A stretch of 28,958 bases of DNA from JANRIZ01 sp033764445 (GCA_033764445.1 JANRIZ010000081.1:1-28958), one strand, 5' to 3'. Positions 1-8,094 are shown, counted from the stretch's first letter. Made by a program: numbers and translations. The notes: generated by a model not told the origin, from the letters alone.

Positions 1-545
1 CCAACGGACCACCGCATTTTGGCCACAAAAAATCACAAAACACACGAAGGGTGCTGTTTCAGAACCGCCCGGGGAGCGCACGCGCCCCCGCGTGCACCAG
101 GAGGCGTCCCCGCCTCCACTCTGCGAGGCCCAACAGGCCGCTGCATTTTGGCCACAAAAAGGCGCAAAACACACAAAAGGGGATTCTTTCAGAACCGCCC
201 GGGGAGCGCACGCGTCCCCGCCTCCGCTCTGCGAGACCCAACAGGCCACTGCATTTTTGCCGCCCCGATCAATCCGGGGTAAACTTCAAGGCGCAACACA
301 CACAAAAGAGTTGATTCTTTCTGAACCGCCCGGGGAGCGCACGCGCCCTCGCGTGCATCAGGAGGCGCCCCCGCCTCCGCTCTGCGAGGCCCAACAGGCC
401 GCCGCATTTTGGCCACCCCGATCAATCCGGGGTAAACTTCAAGGCTCAAGACACACAAAAAGGGATTCTTTCTGAACGGTCCGGGGAGCGCACGCGCCCC
501 CGCGTGCATCAGGAGGCGCCCCCGCCTCCGCTCCGAAACGCCCAA
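1..545 (+). repeat. Composite tandem repeat array, left end
   Basis: Four successive units begin at about 60, 190, 321 and 472 (anchor GAACCGCCCGGGGAGCGCA or a close variant), preceded by the tail of a fifth. A full unit holds an A-rich lead (CACAAAACACACAAAAGG type), the anchor, hairpin 1 (GCACGCG, 4-nt loop, CGCGTGC), the linker AYCA, hairpin 2 (GGAGGCG, 4-nt loop, CGCCTCC), then GCTCTGCGAGGCCCAACAGG and a GCATTTTGGCC tail. Some units add a second module, CCCCGATCAATCCGGGG plus TAAACTTCAAGG (263-290, 416-443). Unit length is about 130 to 151 bp because modules come and go. Hairpin pairs lie at 78-117, 339-378 and 490-529; the copy near 208-225 lacks the 22 bp between the two outer half-stems. 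The same array, in the same orientation, closes the right end of the window. Apparent reading frames here are repeat artefacts. Confidence 0.9.
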
Positions 546-697
546 CACTCCAGGAAAATGGGATTTTATGAAAAGCCCTGTCAGGTCGTTGAAATCAGAG
601 GCCACGGACTTGTCCCGGATCACACAATCTGTTTTTTATCAATTTCCATTCAAGAAGATTGCCTTTACCCCCAAAACCTTTAAAAACTTGACGTATC
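546..697. other. Intergenic leader of the pil genes
   Basis: Between the repeat array and the first ATPase I see one dispersed-repeat fragment (591-631, listed separately) and an AT-richer stretch before the GTG start at 698. A weak promoter-like pair, TTGCCT at 659-664 and TAAAAA at 681-686, would start transcription almost at the GTG. No other feature is visible. Confidence 0.4.
591..631 (-). repeat. Dispersed ATCCGTG-family repeat, fragment
   Basis: Read on the minus strand this contains ATCCGGGACAAGTCCGTGGC, identical over 20 nt to 17155-17174 beside ald. Its continuation CCGTGGCCTCTGATTTC matches CCGTGGCCTCCGATTTC at 7988-8004. It is one member of a dispersed intergenic family in this window. 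Confidence 0.75.
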
Positions 698-2074
698 GTG
701 AGTGACGACAAAAGACTTCACATCCAGCTCGCCGCCCAGCAGGGTTGGCTGACCGAGGATCAGGTTCATGATTGCCTGAATTGTCTGGAGGAAGACCCCT
801 CGGTTGACATTCTTCAATTGCTGGTGGATCAGGGCCTTTTCACCAGTGAACATGTCGACTGGCTCCATCATCACGTTCCCGCAGAGTCCGCACCGGGTTC
901 AGCCGAAGGGATCCCCGAGGAAGCGGAGGAGCTTCCTGCTGCACAAACCCCAGAATCTCCCCCCGAAGTTGCATCCACCGAAACCCCCGTGGCGGCTCGG
1001 GAGGGTCAGCTTGAAAACCTGACGGCCTATCTCAGCATGGCCAAGGACCTCGGTGCCTCCGATCTGCACCTGGGCGTGGCCTCCCCGCCGATGATCCGTC
1101 TCCACGGCATGCTGCGTCCGCTCTGGGAAAACGCCCCGCTTTTGGAGCCGGATTTCACCCGTCGGATCCTTCTGGAGGTTCTCACCCCCGAGCAACGGGT
1201 GAAGTTTGATGAAAACCACGACATTGATTTTTCCTACGACATCCCCGGTCTGGGCCGTTTCCGCTCCAGCGTGGTCCAGCAGCGTCTGGGCATTGATGGT
1301 GTCTTCCGCATCATCAATCCCAAGGTCCGCACGATGGAAGAGCTGTCCCTGCCTCCCATTTTGAAGAGTCTCACCAAGTTCCATAACGGACTGGTCCTGG
1401 TCACCGGTCCCTCCGGCAGTGGCAAATCCACCACGCTGGCGGCATTGGTCGAGGAGGTGAACAAGGTGCGCACCGACCACATCATCACTCTCGAGGATCC
1501 GATCGAGTATGTGTTTGAACCCAAGGGCTGCCACATCAGCCAGCGCGAGGTCCGCACCCATACGGAATCCTTCGCCGCGGCCCTCCGCGGCGCGCTGCGT
1601 GAGGACCCGGATATCATCATGGTCGGTGAAATGCGCGATCTGGAAACCATTTCCCTGGCCATCACGGCGGCGGAAACGGGACACCTGGTTTTTGGCACGC
1701 TCAATACCAGCAGTGCCGCCCGCACCCTCGATCGTGTCCTCGACGCCTTCCCCGTGGAGCAGCAGGCCCAGATCCGCATCATGGTCTCCACCTCCCTGCG
1801 CGGCATCATCTCCCAGCAGCTGGTTCCCCGGAAGGACGGTCAGGGCCGGGTGCTGGCCATGGAAATCCTCATCAACACCACGGCCGTCGAGTCGCTGATC
1901 CGCGAGGCCAAGACCTACATGCTCCAGGGGGTCATGCAAACGGGCAAAAAGGTCGGCAGCCGTCTGATGGATGATTCCCTGATGGAACTGCTGGTGGATG
2001 AAAAAATCTCCGCCCGCGAGGCCTACGACCGGGCCGACCAGAAAAACCTCTTCAAGGAATACCTCACGGAGTAA
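698..2074 (+). CDS. PilT-like secretion/twitching ATPase with N-terminal extension and altered His box
   Basis: PilT/GspE-superfamily AAA ATPase of 458 residues; the family powers retraction or assembly of type IV pili at the inner membrane. Visible motifs are Walker A GPSGSGKST (237-245), Asp box LEDPIE (265-270) and Walker B IIMVGE (306-311). The His box reads GTLNTS, with Asn336 where PilT normally has the conserved His. PilT proteins are usually about 350 residues. This one has about 105 extra N-terminal residues: a helical part (1-58, with a WLTEDQV...GLFTSEHV pattern repeated about 28 residues apart) and a Pro/Glu/Ala-rich linker (60-100). The GTG at 698 is the only start that keeps the helical part. 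Six bases separate it from the next paralogue, so they are surely cotranscribed. It may be a regulatory or second retraction ATPase; the exact role is unknown. Confidence 0.88.
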   Translation: MSDDKRLHIQLAAQQGWLTEDQVHDCLNCLEEDPSVDILQLLVDQGLFTSEHVDWLHHHVPAESAPGSAEGIPEEAEELPAAQTPESPPEVASTETPVAAREGQLENLTAYLSMAKDLGASDLHLGVASPPMIRLHGMLRPLWENAPLLEPDFTRRILLEVLTPEQRVKFDENHDIDFSYDIPGLGRFRSSVVQQRLGIDGVFRIINPKVRTMEELSLPPILKSLTKFHNGLVLVTGPSGSGKSTTLAALVEEVNKVRTDHIITLEDPIEYVFEPKGCHISQREVRTHTESFAAALRGALREDPDIIMVGEMRDLETISLAITAAETGHLVFGTLNTSSAARTLDRVLDAFPVEQQAQIRIMVSTSLRGIISQQLVPRKDGQGRVLAMEILINTTAVESLIREAKTYMLQGVMQTGKKVGSRLMDDSLMELLVDEKISAREAYDRADQKNLFKEYLTE

Positions 2075-2080
2075 CCGCCC

Positions 2081-3154
2081 ATGGCCGAGATCGACCGCAT
2101 CTTCAAAATCATGCTCGAACACAAGGCGTCGGACCTGCATCTCCACGAGGGGCAGCCCCCCAAGGCACGGGTCCACGGGGATATCGAGCCGATTGCCGAC
2201 GAGGTGCTCACCCACGAGTCGATCACGGGCATGCTCCAGGAAATCGCCGGGGATCGCTGGCAGAAATTCGCCGATTGCGGCGACCTGGACTTTGCCTACC
2301 AGATGGATGAAAACAGCCGGTTCCGCGCCAACTACTTCAAACAGGTCCACGGCTCGGGCGCGGTCTTCCGCATCATCCCCACCAAAATCCTCACTCTCGA
2401 ACAGTTGAACGTCCCCCCGATCATCCGCGAATTCGGCAAATTGCGCTCGGGTCTCGTGCTGGTCACCGGCCCCACGGGCAGCGGCAAATCCACCACGCTG
2501 GCGGCCCTGATCGATTTCATCAACACGAACATGTCCAAACACATTGTGACCATCGAGGAGCCGATCGAGTTCGTGCACAAAAACAAAAAAAGCGTGATCA
2601 CCCAGCGCGAGGTCCACGTGGACACGCCCTCCTTCAAATCCGGACTGAAGGCGGCCATGCGCGAGGATGCGGACGTCATTCTGGTCGGCGAAATGCGCGA
2701 TCTGGAAACGATCTCCCTGGCCCTGACGGCTGCCGAGACGGGCATGCTTGTCTTTGGCACGCTCCACACCAACAACGCCCAGAAGACCATCGACCGGATC
2801 ATCGACGTCTTCCCCCCCAGCCAGCAGCCGCAGGTCCGCACGATGCTCGCCTCCTCACTCAAGGGGGTCGTCGCCCAGCTTCTGATGAAACGGGCCGATG
2901 GAAAGGGCCGGCTGGCGGTCAACGAAATCCTCGTCTGCAACACGGCCACGGCCTCGATCATCCGCGAGGGCAAAACGGTCAAGCTCCGCGACGTGATCGC
3001 CGGGGGCACGGGCGAGGGCATGCAACTGATGGATGACGCGATCATGAAGTATCTCAAGGAAAATGCGGTCTCCCCGATGGAGGCCTACATGAAGGCCATT
3101 GAAAAACCGCGGTTTGCGCCGCTGCTGCCCGCCGACGCGGCCCTCGGCAACTGA
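2081..3154 (+). CDS. pilT: PilT-type twitching motility ATPase
   Basis: A 357-residue PilT-type hexameric ATPase of normal family length, expected to drive pilus retraction. Motifs: Walker A GPTGSGKST (130-138), Asp box IEEPIE (158-163), Walker B VILVGE (199-204), and an intact His box GTLHTNN with His229, in contrast to the upstream paralogue. The N-terminal MLEHKASDLHLHEGQPP is the usual PAS-like domain start. GGAG at 2068-2071, inside the end of the upstream gene, gives a good ribosome site 9 nt before the ATG. The tandem arrangement and shared core imply gene duplication followed by divergence of the upstream copy. No pilin or other pil gene lies in the window, so the machine it serves is encoded elsewhere. 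Confidence 0.92.
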   Translation: MAEIDRIFKIMLEHKASDLHLHEGQPPKARVHGDIEPIADEVLTHESITGMLQEIAGDRWQKFADCGDLDFAYQMDENSRFRANYFKQVHGSGAVFRIIPTKILTLEQLNVPPIIREFGKLRSGLVLVTGPTGSGKSTTLAALIDFINTNMSKHIVTIEEPIEFVHKNKKSVITQREVHVDTPSFKSGLKAAMREDADVILVGEMRDLETISLALTAAETGMLVFGTLHTNNAQKTIDRIIDVFPPSQQPQVRTMLASSLKGVVAQLLMKRADGKGRLAVNEILVCNTATASIIREGKTVKLRDVIAGGTGEGMQLMDDAIMKYLKENAVSPMEAYMKAIEKPRFAPLLPADAALGN

Positions 3155-3236
3155 TCAAACCCGCTGTGTTTGTCCCCCACCCCTCCGGGTTGCCAGGCAA
3201 TCAGGGGGGGCCCGGCGGATGCGAACGCGTTGCCAC

Positions 3237-3257
3237 GGGGCAAATTGCCCATCCTTT
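3237..3257 (+). terminator. Possible terminator after the pilT pair
   Basis: GGGCA-AAT-TGCCC (3238-3250) forms a short stem followed by ATCCTTTTT. It is placed correctly to end the pilT transcript, just ahead of the convergent NlpC/P60 gene's stop codon. The stem is only 5-6 bp, so the call is tentative. Confidence 0.35.
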
Positions 3258-3258
3258 T

Positions 3259-4152
3259 TCACTGCCCGGGGGATGCCTTCGTGGCCTGGGGACTTTTGGG
3301 GTGTTCCCCGCCGCGGACACCCGTTTTCGTCAGGCCCGGAATGCTCGAATATCCGACAAATTGACCGTTTCCACGTCCGGGTTTTGGAATCTCAAAATCA
3401 AACACGGTCACCCCCTCGGTGACTTTCCCGAGAAACCGCCGGCCCTCGCTGGCACCGGCCATCACACGTGTCCCGTCCTTTTTGAGGCGTCCGAGATAGA
3501 TCATCACATGGGTGACCGGCGGGTCCCGTTTGACATCGTAGGTGCCCGTCCAAAAGAGCAGATCACCCGGACGCAGGTCATCCAATTCGGGGGTTTTCGG
3601 GTTGTGACTGAGCACGGCCTGGAAATTCCTGATTTTCCGCACCCACAGATAGAACTCGTTGGCCTGGCGGGGCACCTTTTCAATCCCCTGCTGTCGGAGC
3701 ACATAATGGACAAACCCGGAACAATCCATCCCGCCATTTTTGGGGTCCGCCGAGCCGTATTCATAATCCAGGCGGCGGTCCGTGAGCCGGAGACACGTTT
3801 CGATGAGGTCCCTGATGGCCGCAGGCTGGGTGTCGAATTCCCGGAGGTCGGAGGGGGATATCGGGTAGGTGGTCAGAACCGGCCTTGTACGGACCGGGGG
3901 CATCGCGCCCGGTTCGGGGACATTTTGCGGAAGGGTGATGTTGGTGGACGCAACCGTTTCAGGGGGAACGGGAGGAGGGGTGGTTTCGGTCGTGACCGAC
4001 GGGGGTGCGTTGGTCGAAGGGACTGTGGGAGACAGGAACGGCTCGAGCGGCACAGGGGAAACCTCCGCGGGGCCCTGGGCCCGGAGACACGGGGCGGCAC
4101 CCCCCATCACAGGAAGAAGACCGAGGATGACGGTTGCCGTGAGTGGATTCAT
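3259..4152 (-). CDS. Exported NlpC/P60-family cell-wall hydrolase
   Basis: A 297-residue protein. Residues 1-25 form a plausible signal peptide (MNPLTATVILGLLPVMGGAA, cleavage near LRAQG). Residues 30-95 are a Pro/Thr/Ser-rich linker. The rest carries NlpC/P60 features: GMDCSGFVHYVL with the predicted nucleophile Cys144, and VTHVMIYLG with His215; LRPGDLLFW at 193-201 is also typical. The family hydrolyses peptide bonds in peptidoglycan stem peptides (or related amides), usually in the periplasm. It converges with the pilT pair and diverges from the isomerase gene. The last 25 or so residues are low-complexity and Gly/Pro/Lys-rich. The family call is firm; the substrate cannot be told. Confidence 0.82.
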   Translation of the reverse strand: MNPLTATVILGLLPVMGGAAPCLRAQGPAEVSPVPLEPFLSPTVPSTNAPPSVTTETTPPPVPPETVASTNITLPQNVPEPGAMPPVRTRPVLTTYPISPSDLREFDTQPAAIRDLIETCLRLTDRRLDYEYGSADPKNGGMDCSGFVHYVLRQQGIEKVPRQANEFYLWVRKIRNFQAVLSHNPKTPELDDLRPGDLLFWTGTYDVKRDPPVTHVMIYLGRLKKDGTRVMAGASEGRRFLGKVTEGVTVFDFEIPKPGRGNGQFVGYSSIPGLTKTGVRGGEHPKSPQATKASPGQ

Positions 4153-4168
4153 CTGGTGATCTGACGAT

Positions 4169-4196
4169 GCTAGCCGGGTAAAACTTCAATCCAACT
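4169..4196 (-). promoter_or_regulatory. Candidate promoter of the NlpC/P60 gene
   Basis: On the minus strand TTGGAT (4196-4191), a 16-nt spacer and TAGCAT (4174-4169) stand just before the ATG at 4152. The spacer overlaps CCGGGTAAAACTTCAA, which resembles CCGGGGTAAACTTCAA of the repeat module at the window ends. The matches to consensus are weak. Confidence 0.25.
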
Positions 4197-4277
4197 CAGA
4201 AACTCTAAAATATTGACCCCAGGAATCTTTTGACTTTCCATGAGGGGAGCTTCCCCAACCCCTCACCCCCCCTGCCC

Positions 4278-5717
4278 ATGAGCATCAACATCATTCCCGA
4301 GAAACTCAAAGTCGGATTGTTTGGAATCGGTCTGGACACCTACTGGCCGCAGTTCAAGGGTCTGAAGGAACGGCTGGAGGGCTACCAAAACAAACTCCAC
4401 AAAAAAATGCGGCGCCCCGATGTGACGGTGGTCGATGCGGGCCTGGTGGATACCCCCCAGAAGGCCCGCGTGGCGGCGGCCTTTTTTGCGGAGGAACAGG
4501 TCGAGATCATCTTCCTCTACATTTCCACCTATGCCCTGAGTTCCACGGTTCTGCCGGTGGTCCAGAAGGCGAAAGTCCCGGTGGTCGTCCTCAACCTGCA
4601 ACCCGTCGCCCGCATCGATTACGAAAGCTTCAACAAAATCGGCGACCGCGGACTGATGACCGGGGAATGGCTGGCCCATTGCCAGGCCTGTTCGGCCCCC
4701 GAAATCGCCTCGGTCTTCAACCGGGCCGGGATCGATTACCATCTGATCACCGGCACCCTCGAGGACCGGGACTCCTGGTCGGAAATCAATGCCTGGATGG
4801 ATGCCGCCGTCGTCGCCAGCAAAATGCGCCGGAACCGGGTCGGGATCCTGGGCCATTATTACTGCGGCATGCTTGACGTGTACAGCGACATGACCCAGCA
4901 ATCCGCGATCTTTGGCAACCACTTTGAAATCCTGGAAATGTGCGAACTCAACGAATGCCGGGAGAATGTCACCGACCGGCAGGTCCGGTCCAAACTCGAC
5001 GCCTTTGACCGGGAATTCGACATCGTCCGGGAATGCAGCAAACGGGAGCTGGAACGCGCGGCCCGCACGGCCTGCGCCCTGGACGAACTGGTCCGCCGCC
5101 ACGAGCTGGGATCGCTGGCCTACTATTACGAGGGAAGTCCCGGCAATGAGTACGAGAATATCGTCACCTCCGTCATCGCCGGAAACACCTATCTGACCGC
5201 GCACGGCATCCCGGTGGCGGGCGAATGCGAAATCAAAAATGTCCAGGCCATGAAAATCATGGACCTTTTCAATGCCGGCGGGTCCTTCTCGGAATTCTAT
5301 GCGATGGATTTTGAGGATGACATCGTGATGCTCGGGCATGATGGTCCCGCCCATACGGCCATTGCCGAGGGCCGGGTCAAACTCGTCCCCCTGCCCCTCT
5401 ACCACGGGAAACCCGGCAGCGGTCTTTCGATCCAGATGACCGTCAAAAACGGACCCGTCACCCTGCTCTCGGTCATTCAGGACCGGGAGGGGAAAATCAA
5501 ATTCCTGGTGGCGGAGGGGGAATCGGTCCCGGGACCCATTTTGCAGATCGGCAACACCAACAGCCGCTACCGTTTTCCGATCGGCGCCAAAAAGTTCACC
5601 AACGACTGGTGCAAGGCCGGACCGGCCCACCACTGTGCCATCGGCGTGGGGCATCTCGCCCACAAGCTAGAACGGCTGGCCGCCCTCTTCGGCATTGAAA
5701 TGATCCGTGTCTGCTGA
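4278..5717 (+). CDS. L-arabinose isomerase family (AraA-like) sugar isomerase
   Basis: Aldose-ketose isomerase of the AraA/fucose isomerase fold, 479 residues from the ATG at 4278 (a TTG 48 bp upstream would add an unlikely Pro-rich leader). The four metal-binding residues of E. coli AraA can be aligned: VAGE Glu316 (E306), SFSE Glu339 (E333), LGH His354 (H350) and GPAHH His451/452 (H449/H450). The spacing between the two Glu residues is the same (23), and the C-terminus FGIEMIRV resembles the E. coli end. The reaction is probably cytoplasmic, Mn-dependent interconversion of an aldose such as L-arabinose or a related sugar with its ketose. No kinase or epimerase of the arabinose pathway is adjacent, so the sugar is not certain. 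It converges with hisA. Confidence 0.75.
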   Translation: MSINIIPEKLKVGLFGIGLDTYWPQFKGLKERLEGYQNKLHKKMRRPDVTVVDAGLVDTPQKARVAAAFFAEEQVEIIFLYISTYALSSTVLPVVQKAKVPVVVLNLQPVARIDYESFNKIGDRGLMTGEWLAHCQACSAPEIASVFNRAGIDYHLITGTLEDRDSWSEINAWMDAAVVASKMRRNRVGILGHYYCGMLDVYSDMTQQSAIFGNHFEILEMCELNECRENVTDRQVRSKLDAFDREFDIVRECSKRELERAARTACALDELVRRHELGSLAYYYEGSPGNEYENIVTSVIAGNTYLTAHGIPVAGECEIKNVQAMKIMDLFNAGGSFSEFYAMDFEDDIVMLGHDGPAHTAIAEGRVKLVPLPLYHGKPGSGLSIQMTVKNGPVTLLSVIQDREGKIKFLVAEGESVPGPILQIGNTNSRYRFPIGAKKFTNDWCKAGPAHHCAIGVGHLAHKLERLAALFGIEMIRVC

Positions 5718-5722
5718 CCGTC

Positions 5723-6466
5723 TCAGCCACCGCCGGTGGCCGCATCCGACGCCGCTGCCGTCAGCATCTCCGGAAGGGTCACCTTTCCATCATACAACGC
5801 CTTGCCGACAATCACCCCGTAAAGGCCGCGGATTTCCGAGAGGCGGCGGATGTCGTCGACAGACCCCACGCCGCCGGAGGCGATGATCTGGCAGCCCACG
5901 GCATCGACCATTTCCCGCATGGCCGGGAGGTTGGGGCCCTGCAGCATGCCGTCGGTTGAAATATCCGTGTAGATGATCGTCCGAGCCCCCGCCGCCGCCA
6001 CCTCACGGGCCAGTTCAATCGGCCCGATGTCCACGGCTTCGGTCCAGCCCTTGACGGCCACCTTTCCATTTTTGGCATCGATGCCGACGGCGATTTTTTC
6101 CCCGCCAAAGCGTGCCGCAAGTTCCCGCACCAGGGTCAGATTCTGCGCGGCGGCCGTCCCCAGAATGACGCGCGAAACGCCCGCTTCCAGCACCCGGGCC
6201 ACGGTCTCCGCATCGCGGATGCCGCCGCCCATCTCGACGGGAATGCGAAGGGTGGTGGCAATTTTACGAATGGCCTCAAAGTTCCGGGAAACACCGGTAA
6301 AAGCCCCGTCCAGATCCACCAGATGCAGCCACTGACCGCCCTGCCGTTCCCATTCCAGGGCCTGGGCCACAGGGTCATCCGAGTAAACGGTCACATCGTC
6401 GGCACGGCCCTGACGGAGCCGCACCACTTTTCCGTCCTTCAAATCTATGGCGGGGAGAATGATCAT
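5723..6466 (-). CDS. hisA: Phosphoribosylformimino-AICAR phosphate isomerase HisA
   Basis: A 247-residue TIM barrel, normal for HisA, catalysing the Amadori rearrangement of ProFAR to PRFAR in histidine synthesis. The N-terminus MIILPAIDLKDGKVVRLRQG has the catalytic Asp8. GIDAKNGKVAVKGW supplies the second acid region. The phosphate-binding motifs IIASGGVGS and GVIVGKALY are present. It is the last gene of the hisB-hisH-hisA run and lies 81 bp after hisH. Its stop codon is 5 bp from the convergent isomerase stop. hisF, normally next in such clusters, is absent from the window. Confidence 0.95.
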   Translation of the reverse strand: MIILPAIDLKDGKVVRLRQGRADDVTVYSDDPVAQALEWERQGGQWLHLVDLDGAFTGVSRNFEAIRKIATTLRIPVEMGGGIRDAETVARVLEAGVSRVILGTAAAQNLTLVRELAARFGGEKIAVGIDAKNGKVAVKGWTEAVDIGPIELAREVAAAGARTIIYTDISTDGMLQGPNLPAMREMVDAVGCQIIASGGVGSVDDIRRLSEIRGLYGVIVGKALYDGKVTLPEMLTAAASDAATGGG

Positions 6467-6547
6467 GCCCCATCCTTAGCGGAGTTTGCGGAACTGTTCA
6501 TCAGAAATATTCAATGGTTCGGATGTTTCCCTTTGGCCCGGCGTCAC

Positions 6548-7165
6548 TCACCGGCACAGGGACACGAAGTTTTCCAGCAGGGTCAGCCCCGCCTGCTGGC
6601 TTTTTTCGGGATGGAACTGGGTGGCGTACAGGTTCCCGCGCCACACAACGGAGGGATAGGTCTCCCCGTATTCGGTTATGGCCGCCACCACATCCGGTTG
6701 CAGGGGACGGACGGCGTAGGAATGCACAAAATAAAAATGGCTCCCATCGGCGATGCCCCTGAAAAGCGGACACCCATCACGGATCATCCGCACCCGGTTC
6801 CATCCGATCTGCGGCACCTTGAGGCCCTCCGCACGGAGCCGGTCCACGTGACCCCCCAGCAAACCCAGCCCGGCATGTGCGCCATTTTCATGGCCGGTTT
6901 CAAAAAGCATCTGCAACCCGACACAGATCCCCAGAAAGGGACGGTCCGAGCGGATGAAGTCCCCGACGGCCTCGGTCATCCGATGTTCCCCGAGGCATTT
7001 GACACAGTCCCGGAAGGCACCGACCCCGGGCAGAACCGCCCCATCCACGCCCTGCAACATCTCGGGGGAGGTCGCCCGCACAACGGTCGCCCCCACCTTC
7101 TGCAACGCCTTCTCGGCACTTCGAAGGTTTCCAATATCGTAATCAATCAGGGCGATGCGGGGCAT
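6548..7165 (-). CDS. hisH: Imidazole glycerol phosphate synthase glutamine amidotransferase subunit HisH
   Basis: A 205-residue class I glutamine amidotransferase that feeds ammonia to HisF. The N-terminus IALIDYDIGNLRSAEKAL and LPGVGAF are family signatures. The catalytic triad is visible: Cys81 in LGICVGLQ, and His185 and Glu187 in ATQFHPEKSQ. FVHSYAVRP matches the usual HSY motif. It lies between hisB (about 40 bp upstream) and hisA, in one transcription direction. The partner HisF must be encoded elsewhere. Confidence 0.95.
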   Translation of the reverse strand: MPRIALIDYDIGNLRSAEKALQKVGATVVRATSPEMLQGVDGAVLPGVGAFRDCVKCLGEHRMTEAVGDFIRSDRPFLGICVGLQMLFETGHENGAHAGLGLLGGHVDRLRAEGLKVPQIGWNRVRMIRDGCPLFRGIADGSHFYFVHSYAVRPLQPDVVAAITEYGETYPSVVWRGNLYATQFHPEKSQQAGLTLLENFVSLCR

Positions 7166-7204
7166 GATGGGGAACGTAAAGGGTGAACAGTTTCAAAGGC
7201 ACCG

Positions 7205-7870
7205 TTATTTTACAAGTGTCCCTTTCGTACTGGGAGCGCCCTTGACCCGGGGGTCCCGTGTCTTGGCCTCATCAACGGCCCGGGCAAAGGCCTTGAAGAG
7301 ACATTCGACAATGTGGTGCGGCTCCTCCCCATACAACAGCTCCAGGTGCAGATTGCACCGGGCCGAATACGAGAAGGCGTAGAAAAACTCCGAGATCAGC
7401 CCGAAACGGAAGGCGCTGGACATGTCCTGTTCGCGTTCCTGACGGGAGACGATTTTCTGGGAATATTTCCGCACCCCGCGCAGGACAAAGTACGGGCGTC
7501 CGCTGAAGTCAACCACACAGCGTCCGAGACACTCGTCCATCGGCACATAGGCCTCTCCGGTAAAGGGGTTTTTCGGGGAAAACCCGGTGCCGTACCGTTT
7601 GATGCCCTTCCGCTCCCCGAGGGCCCTGTCAAAAGCCTGTCCCAGGGCGATGCCCACATCCTCGACGGTGTGGTGGGCATCAATGTGCAGGTCTCCCCTG
7701 CAAACAAGATTCAAATCACACAGGGAGTGTTTGGCCAAGGCGGTGAGCATATGGTCAAAAAAACCGATCCCGGTGGCCACCGAGGATTTGCCGGTCCCGT
7801 CCAGACAGAGCTTCCCCTCAATCCGCGTCTCGGCGGTGTGGCGATCAATGATCGAAATTCTCTTTTTCAC
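7205..7870 (-). CDS. hisB: Imidazoleglycerol-phosphate dehydratase HisB (monofunctional)
   Basis: Dehydrates IGP to imidazole-acetol phosphate. The metal-binding motifs are DAHHTVEDVGIALGQ (His66, His67, Glu70) and EPHHIVECLFKAFARA (His185, His186, Glu189). GTGKSSVATGIGFFDHML is the usual N-terminal motif. I place the start at the GTG at 7870 (KKRISIIDRHTAET), giving 221 residues. An upstream TTG at 7909 would add 13 residues not usual in the family. There is no fused phosphatase domain, and the C-terminus is about 15 residues longer than common. First gene of the his run. Confidence 0.94.
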   Translation of the reverse strand: MKKRISIIDRHTAETRIEGKLCLDGTGKSSVATGIGFFDHMLTALAKHSLCDLNLVCRGDLHIDAHHTVEDVGIALGQAFDRALGERKGIKRYGTGFSPKNPFTGEAYVPMDECLGRCVVDFSGRPYFVLRGVRKYSQKIVSRQEREQDMSSAFRFGLISEFFYAFSYSARCNLHLELLYGEEPHHIVECLFKAFARAVDEAKTRDPRVKGAPSTKGTLVK

Positions 7871-7960
7871 ACGGGCAAACTGCCAGAAGTCCACCCGGAG
7901 GGCACGCAAAAATATCAGTCTCCCAACTCTGGAACATTTTCATCCTCAAAAGGAACGAAC

Positions 7961-8000
7961 CCATCCGTGTTTGATCGGTGTTTCATCCGTGGCCTCCGAT
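7961..8000 (+). repeat. Dispersed ATCCGTG-family repeat
   Basis: CCATCCGTGTTTGATCGGTG followed by TTTCATCCGTGGCCTCCGAT lies in the 185-200 bp gap between secDF and hisB. It shares ATCCGTGTTTGATC with copies at 17124, 18346 and 24765, and CCGTGGCCTC with the copy at 591-631. Nearby, ACATGCATGT (8067-8076) is a small perfect palindrome of unknown meaning. Confidence 0.75.
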
Positions 8001-8094
8001 TTCACCAGACGCATCCCAATAAAATCCCCTTCTGACGACATTGATTTTAAATCGTTGCAAGTAATGACATGCATGTAAAACAACCACTCCACCC

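Noticed and set aside
1..545. CRISPR array
   Set aside because: Units are long (130-151 bp), modular and tandem, with no uniform spacers; no cas genes are present.
1..623. Several reading frames of 60-144 residues in both strands of the left array (and 28471-28941 on the right)
   Set aside because: They are translations of the repeat units, repeat RRRGRLL/PPPLCEAQQA-type peptides, and have no family similarity or ribosome sites.
899..2767. 622-residue minus-strand frame across the two PilT genes
   Set aside because: Antisense shadow in GC-rich DNA. The plus strand holds two complete ATPases with all motifs; the antisense product is His/Gly/Asp-rich with no domains.
3166..4164. 332-residue plus-strand frame opposite the NlpC/P60 gene
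   Set aside because: Shadow of the minus-strand gene, which has a signal peptide and catalytic Cys/His.
4263..5663. 466-residue minus-strand frame opposite the isomerase
   Set aside because: Shadow; the isomerase strand preserves the metal-binding residues.
8067..8076. ACATGCATGT palindrome as an operator of hisB or secDF
   Set aside because: Single 10-bp palindrome with no second copy or promoter context; it can occur by chance.
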